Positions 32,228 to 44,720 of a DNA stretch of 64,000 nt are shown here, piece after piece; the first letter of the stretch is position 1; every line of letters begins with the position of its first letter. The notes under the pieces were generated by a model. That model was not told where the DNA came from. It saw only the letters and a list, made by a program, of their open reading frames with translations, and did no database searches. Where the stretch lies: positions 13,917,773 through 13,981,772 of the forward strand of contig CM034603.1 of NCBI GenBank assembly GCA_020091685.1, given 5' to 3'. A program made the position numbers and the translations under genes. The stretch is from Lutjanus erythropterus (Eukaryota; Chordata; Actinopteri; Lutjaniformes; Lutjanidae).

Positions 32228-33603
32228 AGACCTATCTTACACCCAGCACAAAGTCGCTGTGCTGGTGTCGCAGGTGTGTTTGCTAACTTACACCGGCGCG
32301 AGTGCCATTTTTGCCATGTCTGCAAGATAGCAAATGCACTTGCACTGGTCTGTGCAGCCATGGGTGGGAGGTCTAAAAACAAAGGCAAAAAGAAGGAGTG
32401 GTCCGGCATGTTTGCTGTCGTGTGGTTGGTGCATTGGAGTGAAAACCACTCATGCCTTAGACTGGCTAAAATGTGGTCGAAGCACAAAGTCTGTGGTGCA
32501 GTAGGTCTGAACGCGCCAGTGTGAACCAGTGCTTTTGGCATGTCTTTTCCCCACACAGGAGAGTGGATTAGTTAAGTGTAATCTCACTAATAAAGAAAAG
32601 GAATTAGTATTATGATTATAAAGCCTAATAAATCTCAACAGACCTGAAAAGTGCGCACAGGACGGGATCATAGTTGTCAGATCATCTTTAACAGATAAGT
32701 TAGCATGACAGCTGAAGTGTTTGCATTTGTGTGTTTATCAGGATCCAGAAAGACAAGGATTAAACAAGTCAAAGCTGGTTGGATATACCTGTGGGTAATT
32801 TTGTGAATTCAAACTTCAGAATCACTTTCGGATTCTGTTTCTTACACCCACAGTCGTGTTAGCGGGACAGAGGATGAGAGGGGGAGATGAGGAAGAGGAG
32901 GAAGAGGAGGAAGAGGAGAAGAAGGAGGAGCATGGACAGCAACTGCTCCTCAATGGGCTGAGATGGCAGATTCAAGACCAGACTGGATCGGTTTGCATTC
33001 TTTTTGGCCGCACCATCTCTCTCCCCAACGCTTCACTCCTCTCCTCTGCTCCTCAGCCAGTGGAGCTGCATAATAATAATGATGATAATAATGAATTATA
33101 AAATATGACACATTTTCAAGGTGCTTCAGTGTCAAACATAACCAGTTACATATCTGCATGGCATTTGCATTTCATTTATTGTGTTACTTTTTGCAGGTGT
33201 TCATGTAAAATAAACTATCTACACATGAAGCTGCTTTTGAGACATGCTGCTGTCTCCATATATTGTGCACTCTCATGCTTTCACATCTTGAACCAGGAGA
33301 TCTGACTCCTTGCTTGAAAATCTGTTCTCTTTGTTTCCTCCTAATAAATCTGCTGTCATGCTGACACAGCTTGCACTCATGGCACACCTGCCTCTTAAAG
33401 GTGATGAGAGTTGTTGTTGTTTCTGATTGGTGTATTGCATGTTTGGCCTAAACTTGTCGATGAATTAATAAGGGCACTGATACACCTGATAGGTGTATCT
33501 CGCTGTGTGCTGCTGGTGCGATGGCTGGGACAGGGCAGGATAAATTAAATCCATTGTTCCTTGTGGTTTCCACTTGAGCTTTAGATCAGCGTAAGATAGG
33601 GCC
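32228..33603. mobile_element. Nested non-autonomous DNA transposon, 1376 bp
   Basis: The left end AGACCTATCTTAC (32228-32240) and the right end GTAAGATAGGGCC (33591-33603) are inverted copies matching at 11 of 13 positions. CAATG flanks both sides (32223-32227 and 33604-33608). The flanking DNA joins into a continuous copy of the dispersed repeat when the element is removed. The part at 32228-32530 (CTTACACCCAGCACAAA onward) is a repeat I recognise from fish. A GAGGAA-type purine tract lies at 32885-32930. No transposase frame; ORFs inside are not supported as genes. Confidence 0.7.
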
Positions 33604-33965
33604 CAATGTCTGAAGAACTCCTGGAGGAAATGTCTTTAGGCTTGGTACAAATGTTCACTTGGACTCAAAGATGAACTTTGATGTTAAAGGTTACTGCAAC
33701 CACACATCCATCCCATTCTTGTAAACAAGATATCTCCAGAACACCTCCGAGGAACGTCTTCAAATTTGGCACAAAAGACTCAAGCATGAACATATTAGAT
33801 TTTGGTGATGAAACGCCAAAGGCGAAGGTCATTGTGACCTTTTAAAACTTGATGCAAATGTCCATTTGGGCTCAATTATGAAATGCTTTTATTTTGGTGT
33901 TCAAAGGTCAAGGTCACTGTAACTTCACAATACAATTTTGGGTCATAATTAATATGCTAATTATG
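33604..33965 (+). repeat. Dispersed repeat (right part of split copy plus a second unit)
   Basis: It carries TTGGACTCAAAGATGAAC, CATCCCATTCTTGTAAAC, TTCAAATTTGGCACAAA and TTCAAAGGTCAAGGTCACTG in family order, covering about one and a half repeat units. A perfect DR0 (AGGTCAAGGTCA) lies at 33905-33916. Confidence 0.75.
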
Positions 33966-34004
33966 GCACAATTTTATACAAATGACTAACAGGATGCTGG
34001 CAGT

Positions 34005-34115
34005 GCTGGGGAGTAACTACTTACGTGTAAGTAGATACATGTAATGAAAAAATAGTTGTGTAATCTGTTCCTGTTACTGAGAAAAAAATATGTGATTAAA
34101 ATACAGTTACTAAAT
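34005..34115. repeat. Fragment of a GTGCTGGGGAGTAACTAC-type fish repeat
   Basis: GCAGTGCTGGGGAGTAACTA followed by ACATGTAATG and alternating TTAC/GTAA motifs. I recognise it as the edge of a fish MITE; the other end is not clear. Confidence 0.5.
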
Positions 34116-36069
34116 ATTGTTTTCAGGTTGTGTGGTGGAGATCTGCACTCTCCTGGTTTAATATGCTTTTATTTTATATGATTTCAATTGTTAAATTCTT
34201 TTCACTAAGTTGTTTTTTATTTATACCCAGAAGATATATATCTAGGGAGACTGAGTGGATTTCTCGGCTGAAATAAAGTGAAATTTAACAATTCAACAAT
34301 CTTCCAACAAGACACTGAACCATCCATTCTGCGTGATTGCATCAGCCAAATGTGTGAGATGTAAAAAATGTAAAAGATAAAGTATTGATTTCAGTTTAAG
34401 GGAGCATGGCTGTTATCATCAGTGAGAGCTGAGGTCAGTTGTTTTAGCTTTGCTTTAACTCTGGAGATTTATCACCACTGCTGAATTGTAGTGAGAAAGA
34501 GAGATAAATTGAATGCTGATCCTCGGTGGAATAAGAAAGCGGCTTCGCTCCAAAGTGAGATATATGTGAGATATCAGTCGATGCATTTACACCTTGGAAT
34601 GTGATTGATGGAGCAAAATGAAAACACCAACTTATCAACAATTATTATAGAGGGGCAATCTGAGTTCTTGGTTGGGGAAGTGAATACTTTCCATAGCGTC
34701 TGTATTATATATTTTCCTTATACAGACGTCTAAAACAAACTCTTCAAATATTTCATCTCATTCGTGGTGGAGGACAGTTTAAAAACTCAACAATCTGTTG
34801 CACACTTAGAGGGTTTTAGTATCTGAAATTGCAGAGAAAGTTTCTATCATAGTTTTGCTTCTTCTCTGCCATAAAATTTAACACTGGACAGTCATAATAA
34901 CACCAGTTAAGTGCATGTCGTGCCGTAATGAAGCCGAGTGCCCATCATTTCCACAGCAGGGCCAGTTTTCAAAGACAGGCTCAATTTGGTTCCTCATCTC
35001 CATTGTCAACCCTGCACTTATAGAGCGCCTTGAATTAATGAGTCGAATCATCAGAATCTCGACCTAACAAAGCAGAAAAAAAAAGATGAGAGCAGGTTTG
35101 AAATGACTAAACTGCACCTTGGGAGTTTATGACTGAATGATATGAATGAGATATGTGCAGGGTCTGTTAATTCTGGTAATGTACAAAAAAACGATTTCTC
35201 CATAATGGTTTGCGTTATACTGCACCACTGCGTCATCACTCACAGGAAATAGGTTGAAAATGTTTCTAAAACGTAGGTATGCTTACCTTATTCATGAAAT
35301 CTACAATTACAGCATGTTAAAGTCAAAATCTTCAAATACCAGTGTTGCATTTTTGCTAATCATCCTTTCCTCCAAAATCTGCTCAACAGCAGCTGTGTGA
35401 AGCAAAATGGAAACAGAGTCAGCGACACTATAGAGATCTAAAAATGATTTGTAGGTTACAAAAACTTGCACGTACAGTCCAAGTAGCACACATCCTGTTG
35501 TTCATGAGAGGAAGGAAGCCGCCGTATCCCCGCAAATGGGAAATGCAGAGGACACAGATGAATTGATAGAAAAAACAGGTTGCAGAAACAAACATTAGAG
35601 AGTGCAGCTAAGGATGTGGTAGCAGTGTAGAGACGCTGAAAAGGGTGGAAAGATACTTAAAGGTCTTTGCAGCCAAGGCAGGAAAACATGCTTGTCTCCC
35701 AGTTTTATCCAGCCTTGTTTAAACTCATTACACTTTACATTTCATATTCTGAATCAGTTATTTTTCCTTTCTTTTCTCACCTTGTTTCTTTTTGTCCTGC
35801 TTGTTAAAACTGAGAATTGAGCTGAGAATTCAGTTAGAAGTCATCTGATTTTGTTCCATCTACTTATCTTGCATTCGTGTGGTGTCAGAATAATCAGAAA
35901 AATTAGTTCTTGACATGAATTCACATGAACATCCCCTCAAGTTGGAACATCAGCTCTGAGAGTCAGTGAACATTTTGGTACACGACTTTGAAAGTTGTTG
36001 TCCATTCATGTCATATATGCATAAACAGGGTTAAAAGTAAATTTGGGACTGAAAACTTAATGCACATAC
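34116..36069. other. Gene desert
   Basis: No gene is seen. The block 34905-35050 (CATGTCGTGCCGTAATGAAG, GGGCCAGTTTTCAAAGACAG) is repeat-free and complex, and may be a conserved element. The remainder is AT-rich. Confidence 0.45.
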
Positions 36070-36340
36070 TGTATAACATTTTTTTTGCTCACATGTAATT
36101 TGTAATATGTTATTAGGTTTGAAACATACATTGATGTCCTCGAAGAGTGACCTAGATAGTTTGAAAATATTTTTTTATTAGCATTAACCTTGATAAGTCA
36201 GGTAATTTTTTTGTTGATAACTTTTTATTGATTCATGTACCACATAAAATTTTTTTTGCTTACATGAAATTTATAATATGGTATTAGATTTGAAAAGTTA
36301 GTTGCTTTAGAGTGACCTAGATTAGTTTAAAAAAACACTC
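36070..36340. repeat. Imperfect direct duplication, period about 170 bp
   Basis: The series TTTTTTTGCT-ACATG-AATTT-TAATATG-TATTAG-TTTGAAA and then AGAGTGACCTAGAT is found near 36080-36155 and again near 36251-36325, in the same order. The copies are diverged. No coding potential. Confidence 0.7.
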
Positions 36341-38540
36341 TCTGGTCACTTTGTCCATTGGTTGGTCAATATGCTCTTGTCCAATCTCATTGATCGAACA
36401 TTCGCTGGTGTTACTTTCATGAAGAAAGGCTTACCAATACATTCTTGTCAGGAGACATATGCAGACCTGATGTATTTTATTTTTGAGTGTTAGGCTAATT
36501 AGGCTATAGAACATTTACTTGGCTCCAGAGAAGCAGCACAAATGGCGAGACTGGCCCTTGGCCTCAGAGGATAGAAGAGCTGAGTGGATAAATGGTTTAT
36601 TTTTAATGACTGTGTGTGTATTTTACTCCATCAGACTGCTTTACCAACAAGGTAACTGTTTAAGCTCAATGATGGGTAAATACCAGCTGTCTGTGAACTG
36701 AATTCAAACTGGAAAGCTGACAGTTTTGCCATGTTTGATGTTGCTTTAGTGTTAAATTGTGTAGATTATCGTGTTTTATCCTGTTTGGCATTAGCATGTT
36801 GCTAATGTGGCTATTCCCACTGGCTCGGCCGATGTTAGATTAATGTTGTAATATTGAGTGACAATCAAGAGAAACTGTGTGAATGTTAAGTCTCGTTTAA
36901 AGCAAGTCAATTTTACTCTGTGATCCTTGTCACTGGTGCATGTGTGTACAGTACGTGTATGTATGTTTGTGTTGTTGCCGTATGTAAATTTACTTGTTAG
37001 ACATGCCCTGAAAGTATCGGTATAGCTATGTGTGAGGAAGGATGGCTGTTACTGTGTAAGTTTGATTCACACCCATTTAAGTTTTCAGGTGGATTGCATT
37101 CAGTTATGGTGCATTCCATTTTCCTTGGAGGTCAGAAGTCAGATGCTGGTAATAATGTCACACCTGTGTTGACCACTTTGTAAGTACAACAAGTTGGAAA
37201 AAATGTGCTTGATACAACATGTTTCCTAGTATTTTGCACATACAACCATGTCCACATCTCCACAGACAGCACTGTGTGTATGATGGATTTAATGAAACTT
37301 AATTGCTAATGAACAGCCATTCACTGTTTTTTAGGGCAAGGTTGGATATCAGCCAACCAAGATTGTCTTTGGTTGACTGCAGCACTAATGTAACTAACTA
37401 ATGTAATGCAACTAATGTAACTAAATAGCAGTATGAATATTTCCAGGGCTCTATTCTCAGCCAACCCATCAACCAGGCACTATGACAAGTACAACAACAA
37501 CCCTACCCCTCACAATGTCCATATTGTTTCCACATTACGACTCAAAACCTCTTGAACACACAAGTTGGAAAACGACTTCCCAACTCAGGAAATGGGACCT
37601 TCTGAGGTGCCTGTGAATGCAACAATAGTCAAGACTGGAATTAGACATATAAGTATCCCTGCAGCTTTTAACCTTCCCAGTTTCCACTGATGACAAAGTT
37701 GTGTTGGGTGAAAAAAAACTCAGAGATGTTATAATAAAAGAAGGCTTTGTTCGCATCAATCTCATTACTTTTTATAGAGGATCCTGCAGTGTGCAGAAAC
37801 AGTTCATTCAGACTGCTGAGTTTTATTTTAACCTTTGTTTATCCACGGAAGTTTGGCCGAGCTTCGCTGTTCCCTTTTTTAAACTCATTCATTCACGCTG
37901 GGCCACACTACACCACAGCGCTTCACAGGGTCCAGTTCATTGTCCTCATTCAACTCCAGCTTGAAGTCCAGCATGCTTGAGGAGTGTACATCATGGGAGA
38001 TTTTTTGGTTTTTTTCAAACCTCCTCTTCCCACTCAGTCCGGCCCCAGCAGCTGTGAATGTGATGATAGGAGTGAATGACCCCAGAGGACCCTGCGTGAC
38101 CCACCCCCATTCAGATCCCCACCGCCGCTGCCATACCATAATGCGAACAAACAGGAACGTGACCCCCTCCTTCCCACTGTAACCCAGACTTGGAATCCAT
38201 CCCCCCTTCCTCCCCACTCCGAGGGGAATCCTCCACCCGATCAGCAGCATTTCACATCCTGTCTGTCTGACTCATACTCATACAGAAAAGAGGGCTTGTA
38301 GGAAACCTAACCACGCTTATGTGAAAAAATGAAATGAAGAAATGATGATGATTCTGCAAAAAGCAAACCAATACCTCCAATATTTGAATTAAATAATAAT
38401 TGTAATAATGGTACAATGTTTCAGTCTGTCTGACATCATATCAGGAACCACAGAGAGGCATCACTGGGGCTATTGGGAGCCCAGGTTCACGGATTCATGA
38501 AAGGTTTGGTCAGCATCATGGCTCCACCAGAATTCTGTGG
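36341..38540. other. Gene desert
   Basis: No gene supported. 37985-38250 is GC-richer and carries a 121-codon minus-strand ORF of low-complexity composition (Gly/Trp-rich), which I do not regard as coding. Confidence 0.5.
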
Positions 38541-38544
38541 AATT

Positions 38545-38915
38545 CCCTAACAATGTGCAAAGACTGGAAAGCTGCCTAATAGCGCTGGCAAAAAAATAAA
38601 TCCTCTTTGCGTCTGTCGTGGTCATGCATATTCAAATTATGTGTAAATCACATTATAATCTCATAATAGCTATTTGTAGTGGAAGTCCTCCAAACCATTT
38701 GCCAAATTCATTTACACTTTGCAACACAAATTCCCCCAGTGTAATGCATTAGGTTTTTATAAAAAGGCATAAAGATGCAAGGATGGCAGGGCATGATGAT
38801 GCCAGTTTTTAAAGCTGAAGCAATTTGCGCTTGTGACTGGTGAGGAAGACGACTAATAGCTGGCGGACTGATTCCCTCTGAGAGCTTGTTTGCACCACAG
38901 CTTGATTCACAGTTT
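38545..38915. promoter_or_regulatory. Duplicated non-coding element, copy B (klf6 5' side)
   Basis: This is the partner of 5640-6325, on the same strand and in the same anchor order. Anchors: GCCTAATAGC (38574-38583), GTCTGTC with GGTCATGCATATT (38611-38632), ATTCCCCCAGTGTAATGCA (ending 38748), TTAAAGCTGAAGCAATTTG (from 38809) and TTGTTTGCACCACAGCTT (from 38886). The last two anchors are 77 bp apart here and 82 bp apart in copy A. This copy lacks the AT-rich insert. The 119-codon minus-strand ORF here shares no reading frame with copy A and is rejected. Confidence 0.6.
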
Positions 38916-39169
38916 TTTTGTGAATCAGAAAACACCCCTGTGGGCAAAGCACAAGGAAAAAAAGGCAAAAAATAAAAATTGCAAATCACCCTCACAATAC
39001 AATCTTGAGCCTCTTTCAGATGGGATATATTTCTCTGGTGGAGTTGGATTTTACATTCACTGATCACTCAGTGATTTTAATCTGACCTGGAATCTTTCTC
39101 ACTCCTCATTCCAGTGTTAATTACAGCATGTAACACCCACTGGTTTTCGGTGAGCTTGTTTTTCCTCCA

Positions 39170-39405
39170 CACCGGTGACAGCCGTGGCCAGAGGCATCGT
39201 GTTTTCAGGTTGTCCATCTGTCCCAGTTGTGTGAAAGTGAAATCTCAAGAACGCTGGGATTTATTCAAACTTGGCATGAATGTCCATGTGGACTCAAGGA
39301 TGAACTCATAATTTGAAGGTCAAGGTTCACGGTGATCTCACTAAACATGTTTTTGATCATATCTCAAGAATCATATGCTAATTAAGATGACATTTCTAAT
39401 GGAAT
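39170..39405 (+). repeat. Dispersed repeat (CAAACTTGGCATGAA family)
   Basis: A near-complete copy in family order: GACAGCCGTGGCCAGAGGCA, GTTTTCAGGTTGTCCATC, AATCTCAAGAACGCTGGG, CATGTGGACTCAAGGATGAA, GAAGGTCAAGGTTCACGG, ATCTCAAGAATCATATGC. The same family occurs at 32045-33965, 51490-51830 and 56690-56870. Confidence 0.8.
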
Positions 39406-39604
39406 AAAATGATGAGGTGATTACGTTTTATGCTGCAATCATTTGTGAGTCAATTCCCAGCTTCCTATCCACAAAAAGTTGTTATAGAACATTTCACAAC
39501 TGCTGGTTACATGCTAAGTACAAAGTCGTTGTACAAAGTACAGATATCTGCGTTTTAATACTCTTTACATTTTCAAAACAGGCTTGTTACTTTAGTTTTA
39601 ATGC

Positions 39605-39950
39605 AGGATGAAAACAACAAAAAAATAAAAATGACATAAAAAGGCGTCACAAGCTGAAAACAATGTGAAAGATGTAACAAGATGAAAATGATGTAAAAAA
39701 AATATATAGTAAGACAAAAATGATGTAAAAGACATAAGACAAAACAGTGTACCAAGACAGAAATTACATAACAATACATAAGAGAAAACTGATTTAAAAG
39801 ATAGGACATAAATGACGTAACAAGATGAAAACAACATAACAATACATAACAAGACAAATATGACAAAAATTAAATAAAAGACCTAATAAAAAACAATGTC
39901 AGATGTAACTAGATAAAGGTAATGTAAAAGACATAAGATGACACTAACAT
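39605..39950. repeat. Degenerate minisatellite of AAGAYRAAAATGACATAA-like units
   Basis: About twenty diverged iterations of (A)AGAC/TAAAAATGACATAA-type units with variable spacing. They yield a long hydrophobic minus-strand ORF rich in Leu/Phe/Ser/Cys that is an artefact of the repeat. Confidence 0.7.
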
Positions 39951-40079
39951 AGAGGGAGACTGTACCGTGGTGAAAAGCTGAGGTTCAGTTAATTTTGCAC
40001 AGAAACAGCAGGTAGAAATGTTCTTCAGAAAGGGAGTTTTTCCTTTTATACTTGGGAGCAGATTTCAGAGCCTGTACCT

Positions 40080-40195
40080 TTCCACTTTTACTTGAGTTAA
40101 GAGGCTGAATCAGTGCTTTTACTTTTACAAGAGTCTTTTATTTTTACACAAGTATCTTTACTTCTACTTCAGTACAGAGTGTGTGTACTTTTGCA
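40080..40195. repeat. Fragment of an ACTTTTACTTGAGTTAAG-type fish MITE
   Basis: Iterated TACTTTTAC, CAAGTATCTTTACTTCTACT and CAGTACAGAGTG motifs. The family reappears in the opposite orientation near 48040-48215. Confidence 0.6.
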
Positions 40196-43100
40196 TTTGT
40201 ACATGACAACCAGCAAGGCAGTAATTCTTGTTGGCCCTCCCATAATGTACTGCAAGTCTGGACAGAAACATCATATTGTAAACTGTGTTTCCTGTCATCA
40301 AATGTCATCAGCTTATGGCACGGTTTGAGTTATGTTTGCCAATTGAACCTGCTCACCTGGTAAATGCCAGCATGATAAGCCCAACATGTACGCTTCCAGT
40401 CCTGTTTGTTTTTCTTTTCGCTTTTGTAGTATGCAATGTCAATTACAAGAGCAAAACCCTGCAAGCTCACTGCTGTAGAATCAGGTCGGAACTCTGTCTT
40501 TGTGATTTGGCTTCCTTATGACTGATTTAATTTCCTGCTGGTCCAAATCTGTGTTCATTGGATCTTTCTTAAAGGGAGTTGTACTTCTTGCAGACATTGG
40601 AGTTGACGTAGGTCCTTCAGTTAAATGCTTTGAACTCACGATGGCCTCTTGCTGGTAGAATTGAAAGAAGATCATAAAAATAGGATTCTTTGTCAGTTTA
40701 AAAGTGGGAGATGGTCTTTTTCTTTTATGTTCTTTTTTTCTATGATGAAACACGTTTACTTCTTGCATCCGTGTAGATGTTTAAAAACAGCTCATGAGCA
40801 ACCTTCGTTCAATTCAATGATGTCATACAGTCATATTTTCCTTGAGCTCTTAACTGATAATCTGCACAGGAATTATAGGGAGTCTTGTGCAGAATGACAG
40901 CCTGGTCATCCATTTCAGTGGGGAAACCCCCCCAGTGTAGATGCATGCTTTCCAGCTCAGAGCAGCAGCACTGTTCTGGTCACGTGTTGCGACTGTATGA
41001 ATCACTCCACTGCAAACAGTGAATGAGAGAGCTCAGCGGGAATAATAGAGCTGTATTTACACAAGCTGTGGGTTTTAATGTCAGGGTAATCTTGGGCGTT
41101 TGTGAGTCACTTTGTCCTTAAACATGCAGTCGCTGCAGCCGCATGGGCAATCATGTCGGTTTGCTGAGGTCCTGTGTGACTCACGCCGGTCAGGCCCTGC
41201 GAAGTCTGTGCACTTCTCGTGTTTAGAGGAAAGCAGTGTGGCATTCCAAAGTAATGGACTCTATATTGGGCTCTGGGGATTGTGTGTGTGAGTGTGTGTT
41301 TCTCAGTATGTGGGCTGGTATGTCAAGTCAATTGCATGTGGGAGCGTTTTGTGTGTACGTCTGTGTGTGCATGTTTTGATCTCTTACAAGAATGGTATCC
41401 ATTTGTGTTTGTTTGTGCCACCCTGGCTCACACTGACAATGAACACTGTGATCATAGGCTTGTGTGTAGGTTGTCTGCATGTGCATGTGTGTTTGTGTCT
41501 CTGTGTGTCTGTGTGTGGCCAGTATGTGCTGGGGCAACCAGTGTGGCAGCAGGGCGCTCCCCAGAGCCACCCAGTCCAACAAACAAGCTGTGCTGTGTTA
41601 CAGTTGCTGTAGGACAGTACAGACATGACCCTGCTGACCCTGACTTTACTACACACTGGGAAAATGTGAATGGGATATAAAGCAGTGGCAGTATTCCCTC
41701 AAGTTAAACTAGTAGTTTGTCTCTGAGCAAGGCACTCAATTCAGTACTCAGTACAGAGTGGTCCAGTTCAGGTACATTTTCCCATGCAAAGTGTAAGTTC
41801 AGACCTAAAAAGTAAATAAGTCTATTAAAAATTAAATGTTACTATAAATTTAGTTAAAACTGCAAAGATACATTATGCATTGTGAAAATTTTGCCCCATG
41901 TGTTCCTGCTTCAAACACGCTTCAAATCAAATCGGGTGAAGTCAGTTTTTGTTATTTTATTAAGTGCCAAAGCATAACAGAAGTAATTTCAGAGTCAGCA
42001 GGTCTACACTGTACTCGTTAGATTATTACTGACAGAGGCCTAGTAGTTTCCACCAAGAGCAAGCACTAAAGTGTCAGTATTGAGGAAAAAGTTCCTTTTA
42101 ACAGGCAGAAACCTTGAGCAGACCCAGAGTCTATAGAGCGTATGAGAGATGATCTAACAGTTTGTAACTCTGAAGCTATAACGTTCAAGATTAAAGATGC
42201 AAGAACTTTATTGACATAGTGCAAGAAAATGGCATTTACGCCCACCTGAAATGTTGTAATCTTATTTAAAGACCACCTCCAGCCATGTTTTAAATAATAT
42301 AAAATGCCCTGCAAGAAGTAAGAAATTGTCTCATATGTTTTTTTGCAAAATAAGTTAAAATACCAACAATTCTGCATCTGCTCACATGATACAAGTATAT
42401 CTGCAGTGTAGAGGTTCTCTGAAGTGTCTGAAACAGTTGTTATTTGCAACAATTGCTCCTCCTCACATGACAGACGCTGAACAAAGTCACATTCCTTTAA
42501 CACAACTGCTGTTCTTAAGAGTCAACATGTTAAACATTATGACAAATTTCTAAAGAAAAAAAGAAAGAGGCACTAGCAATAAATAAATAAATATAAAACT
42601 ACCGCCAGCAGCAGTTTTCTCATGCTGCCCAGTGGATGTGTACATTTTGAAAAGCATGCCTGCATCTGCTAGTGAGCCATCATGATAAGAGTACTCATAA
42701 TAATATGTTACTGGAGAGGCTTGATGTGCCCTGCAATTAGGTAAAAAAGATTTATGTATATATCAAGACTGGCAAGTATATCAAACATTGGCAAAAATCC
42801 AATATTGTGCATCTCTAGTACAAAGGTTTCTCTTCCAGTGCCGCCTGTAGCAGCAGTCTGTGGTTGTACCTGGCAGTAACAGTCAGGTTGAATTGTGTGT
42901 AACTTTATGAATGACATGCAGGAAACTGAAAAAAGGGTGCATGCTCAGCAAAGCTTCCCTGTATAAAAAAGGTTATAAATATTTCTGGCAAGTGTACAAT
43001 ATAATGGACAGCTGACAGGCCACAGTCAGCAATCACAAGTCTACTACCTCCCGGGGTAAAATAAGAGGAAACTGTCTGGTTGTTAACTCCCAGTAAGCAA

Positions 43101-43983
43101 GATTTCAGGTTTTCGATGTACTGAAGTGTAAAAGATAGACGCATTTATTGCAAATCTAATTTTTTCACTGCATTCAGATGAGTTTCACTGATGAAGCCAA
43201 GCGATCAAGACCACCAGCTGCTTATTACTACTCCTCTATTAAGCATGCACATAAATTAGTTCAAGGTAAAACCACCGAGGGCTTCCCATTTGCTGCATGT
43301 AACAAGAATTAAACATTTATGGTGCCTTAAATGCACATTAATCAGCATCAATGAGTGTTAATTAGTATTGAGTAACATTTACCTTGTTAATCACCCCAAA
43401 GGCATGCGCCCACGGTGGAAAATTCATTTTCCGACTCCTGTGGTCGTGTCATGCGGCGTTACCCACAATGCAGTGTGATGCCAGTGCCAAGGGCTTACGG
43501 GGCAGTCTGTCACTTTGTCCCGATTCCGTGCCTTGTCCACACCAAATCCTCTGCTCGTGTTGACTCTTGCACATATTCAAAAGTGTCAAATGCTCGAGAC
43601 GACACACTTCAACACTTGCTGCGCTCCTCTCACTTTTCATTTTCTTTTAAATCTGCAGGACAAAGCGTTTTTGTCTTTTCTCAACTTTTATGTAACCGAC
43701 AGCCATATGGAGTGCGACAGTTGTTCTAGTTAGGGCAGTAAAAATAGACACATATAAAATCTTCCAGATAGATAAGCAAAACACTCAAAATTTAAAAACT
43801 TAAAATGCACAATATGATCATAGTACAAGGCAGCTGGGTCTAAGTTACAGCTAAAAACAAAATGAAGCCAGCCCCTTATGGACTCTACCTCAGGTTCCTT
43901 CATAATCAGTTTAACAGGCACAAACAGAGACCAGCGCTCGTCGGCATTAAATCATTTTGCAGTGAATACACACTTTAATAAAA
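40196..43983. other. Gene desert
   Basis: No gene supported. 41100-41230 is a complex, CpG-containing block (GCTGCAGCCGCATGGGCAAT). 41281-41520 is an interrupted GT-rich tract that creates long Cys/Val ORFs. 42055-42145 (AGGCAGAAACCTTGAGCAGA) looks like a dispersed fish repeat fragment. Confidence 0.5.
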
Positions 43984-44018
43984 GTGTGTGTGTGTGTCCG
44001 TGTGTGTGTGTGTGTGTG
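43984..44018. repeat. (TG)n microsatellite, interrupted
   Basis: Two TG tracts separated by CC. It forms an inverted pair with the CA tract at 44175-44201. Confidence 0.9.
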
Positions 44019-44174
44019 CAGCATGTGGTGGATGGATGGTGCCAGGCTGCATCAGCACAGGACGGAGTGACACCGGTGGCGGGCTAATGACACGAGCCTC
44101 AAGCTGTTCTCACACCTGCCATAGATCTACCTCATTCACTTGACATTAACATTGAGGAAAGGGGGCCATCTCAA

Positions 44175-44201
44175 ACACACACACACACACACACACACAC
44201 A
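44175..44201. repeat. (CA)n microsatellite
   Basis: CA tract of about 27 bp, 156 bp right of a TG tract on the same strand. Confidence 0.9.
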
Positions 44202-44529
44202 GAGCCGGGCATGCAAACACAGCAACATGTGCATGAAAGAAACACACAGTTACATCCACAGACTCTTGATCACTCGCACTCACACATAAACAAACAAATA
44301 GGCCATTATCCTTGAGAGCCCAATTAGGTAGTAAATGGGATAGCTGAGCTGTTAGTGGAAGAGAGCAAAGCACACATGATTGGATGACATGATTGGGCAA
44401 AGAGTGTGAAGGTTCAAGGTAACATTTAAGTGCTTAACTCTTGTCAACATGCTGTAATTGCACTGAGATTCCCTTAAAGCTGATTAACATAGAAATTTAA
44501 TGTTTAATGGAAGATTTTGCTATCCACGA

Positions 44530-44720
44530 TGTAGCATAAAACAGCATCCTACCCCTCAAATTAGCCATTCAAGCCCTCAAATTACCAATCATTTCCACAA
44601 ATTACTGCCTTGTGCACTTAGTATATACACTATCTCGTTTTAGTAATTTGTACTACGGAACCACATTTGTCTTCTCAAATGAATAATTTGTGGCCCCAAA
44701 TTACTAAACAATGCCCTTAA
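44530..44720. repeat. Dispersed AAATTA-rich fish repeat
   Basis: CCCTCAAATTACCAATC, CCACAAATTACTGCC, AGTAATTTGTACTACGG and GGCCCCAAATTACTAAAC form an imperfect inverted arrangement around 44630. I recognise similar sequences from other fish genomes. Confidence 0.5.

Noticed and set aside
32162..32524. 120-codon plus-strand ORF
   Set aside because: It crosses the boundary between a dispersed repeat and the inserted element at 32228, so it cannot be an ancestral gene.
37885..38250. 121-codon minus-strand ORF
   Set aside because: Gly/Trp-rich without recognisable motif, signal or splice context; probably chance in GC-richer DNA.
38708..39067. 119-codon minus-strand ORF over module copy B
   Set aside because: Copy A has no corresponding frame, so the shared sequence is not conserved as protein.
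39573..39866. Hydrophobic, membrane-like minus-strand ORF
   Set aside because: It is the translation of a degenerate minisatellite.
41282..41680. 132-codon Cys/Val-rich ORF
   Set aside because: It is produced by an interrupted GT-rich tract; all frames are open there.
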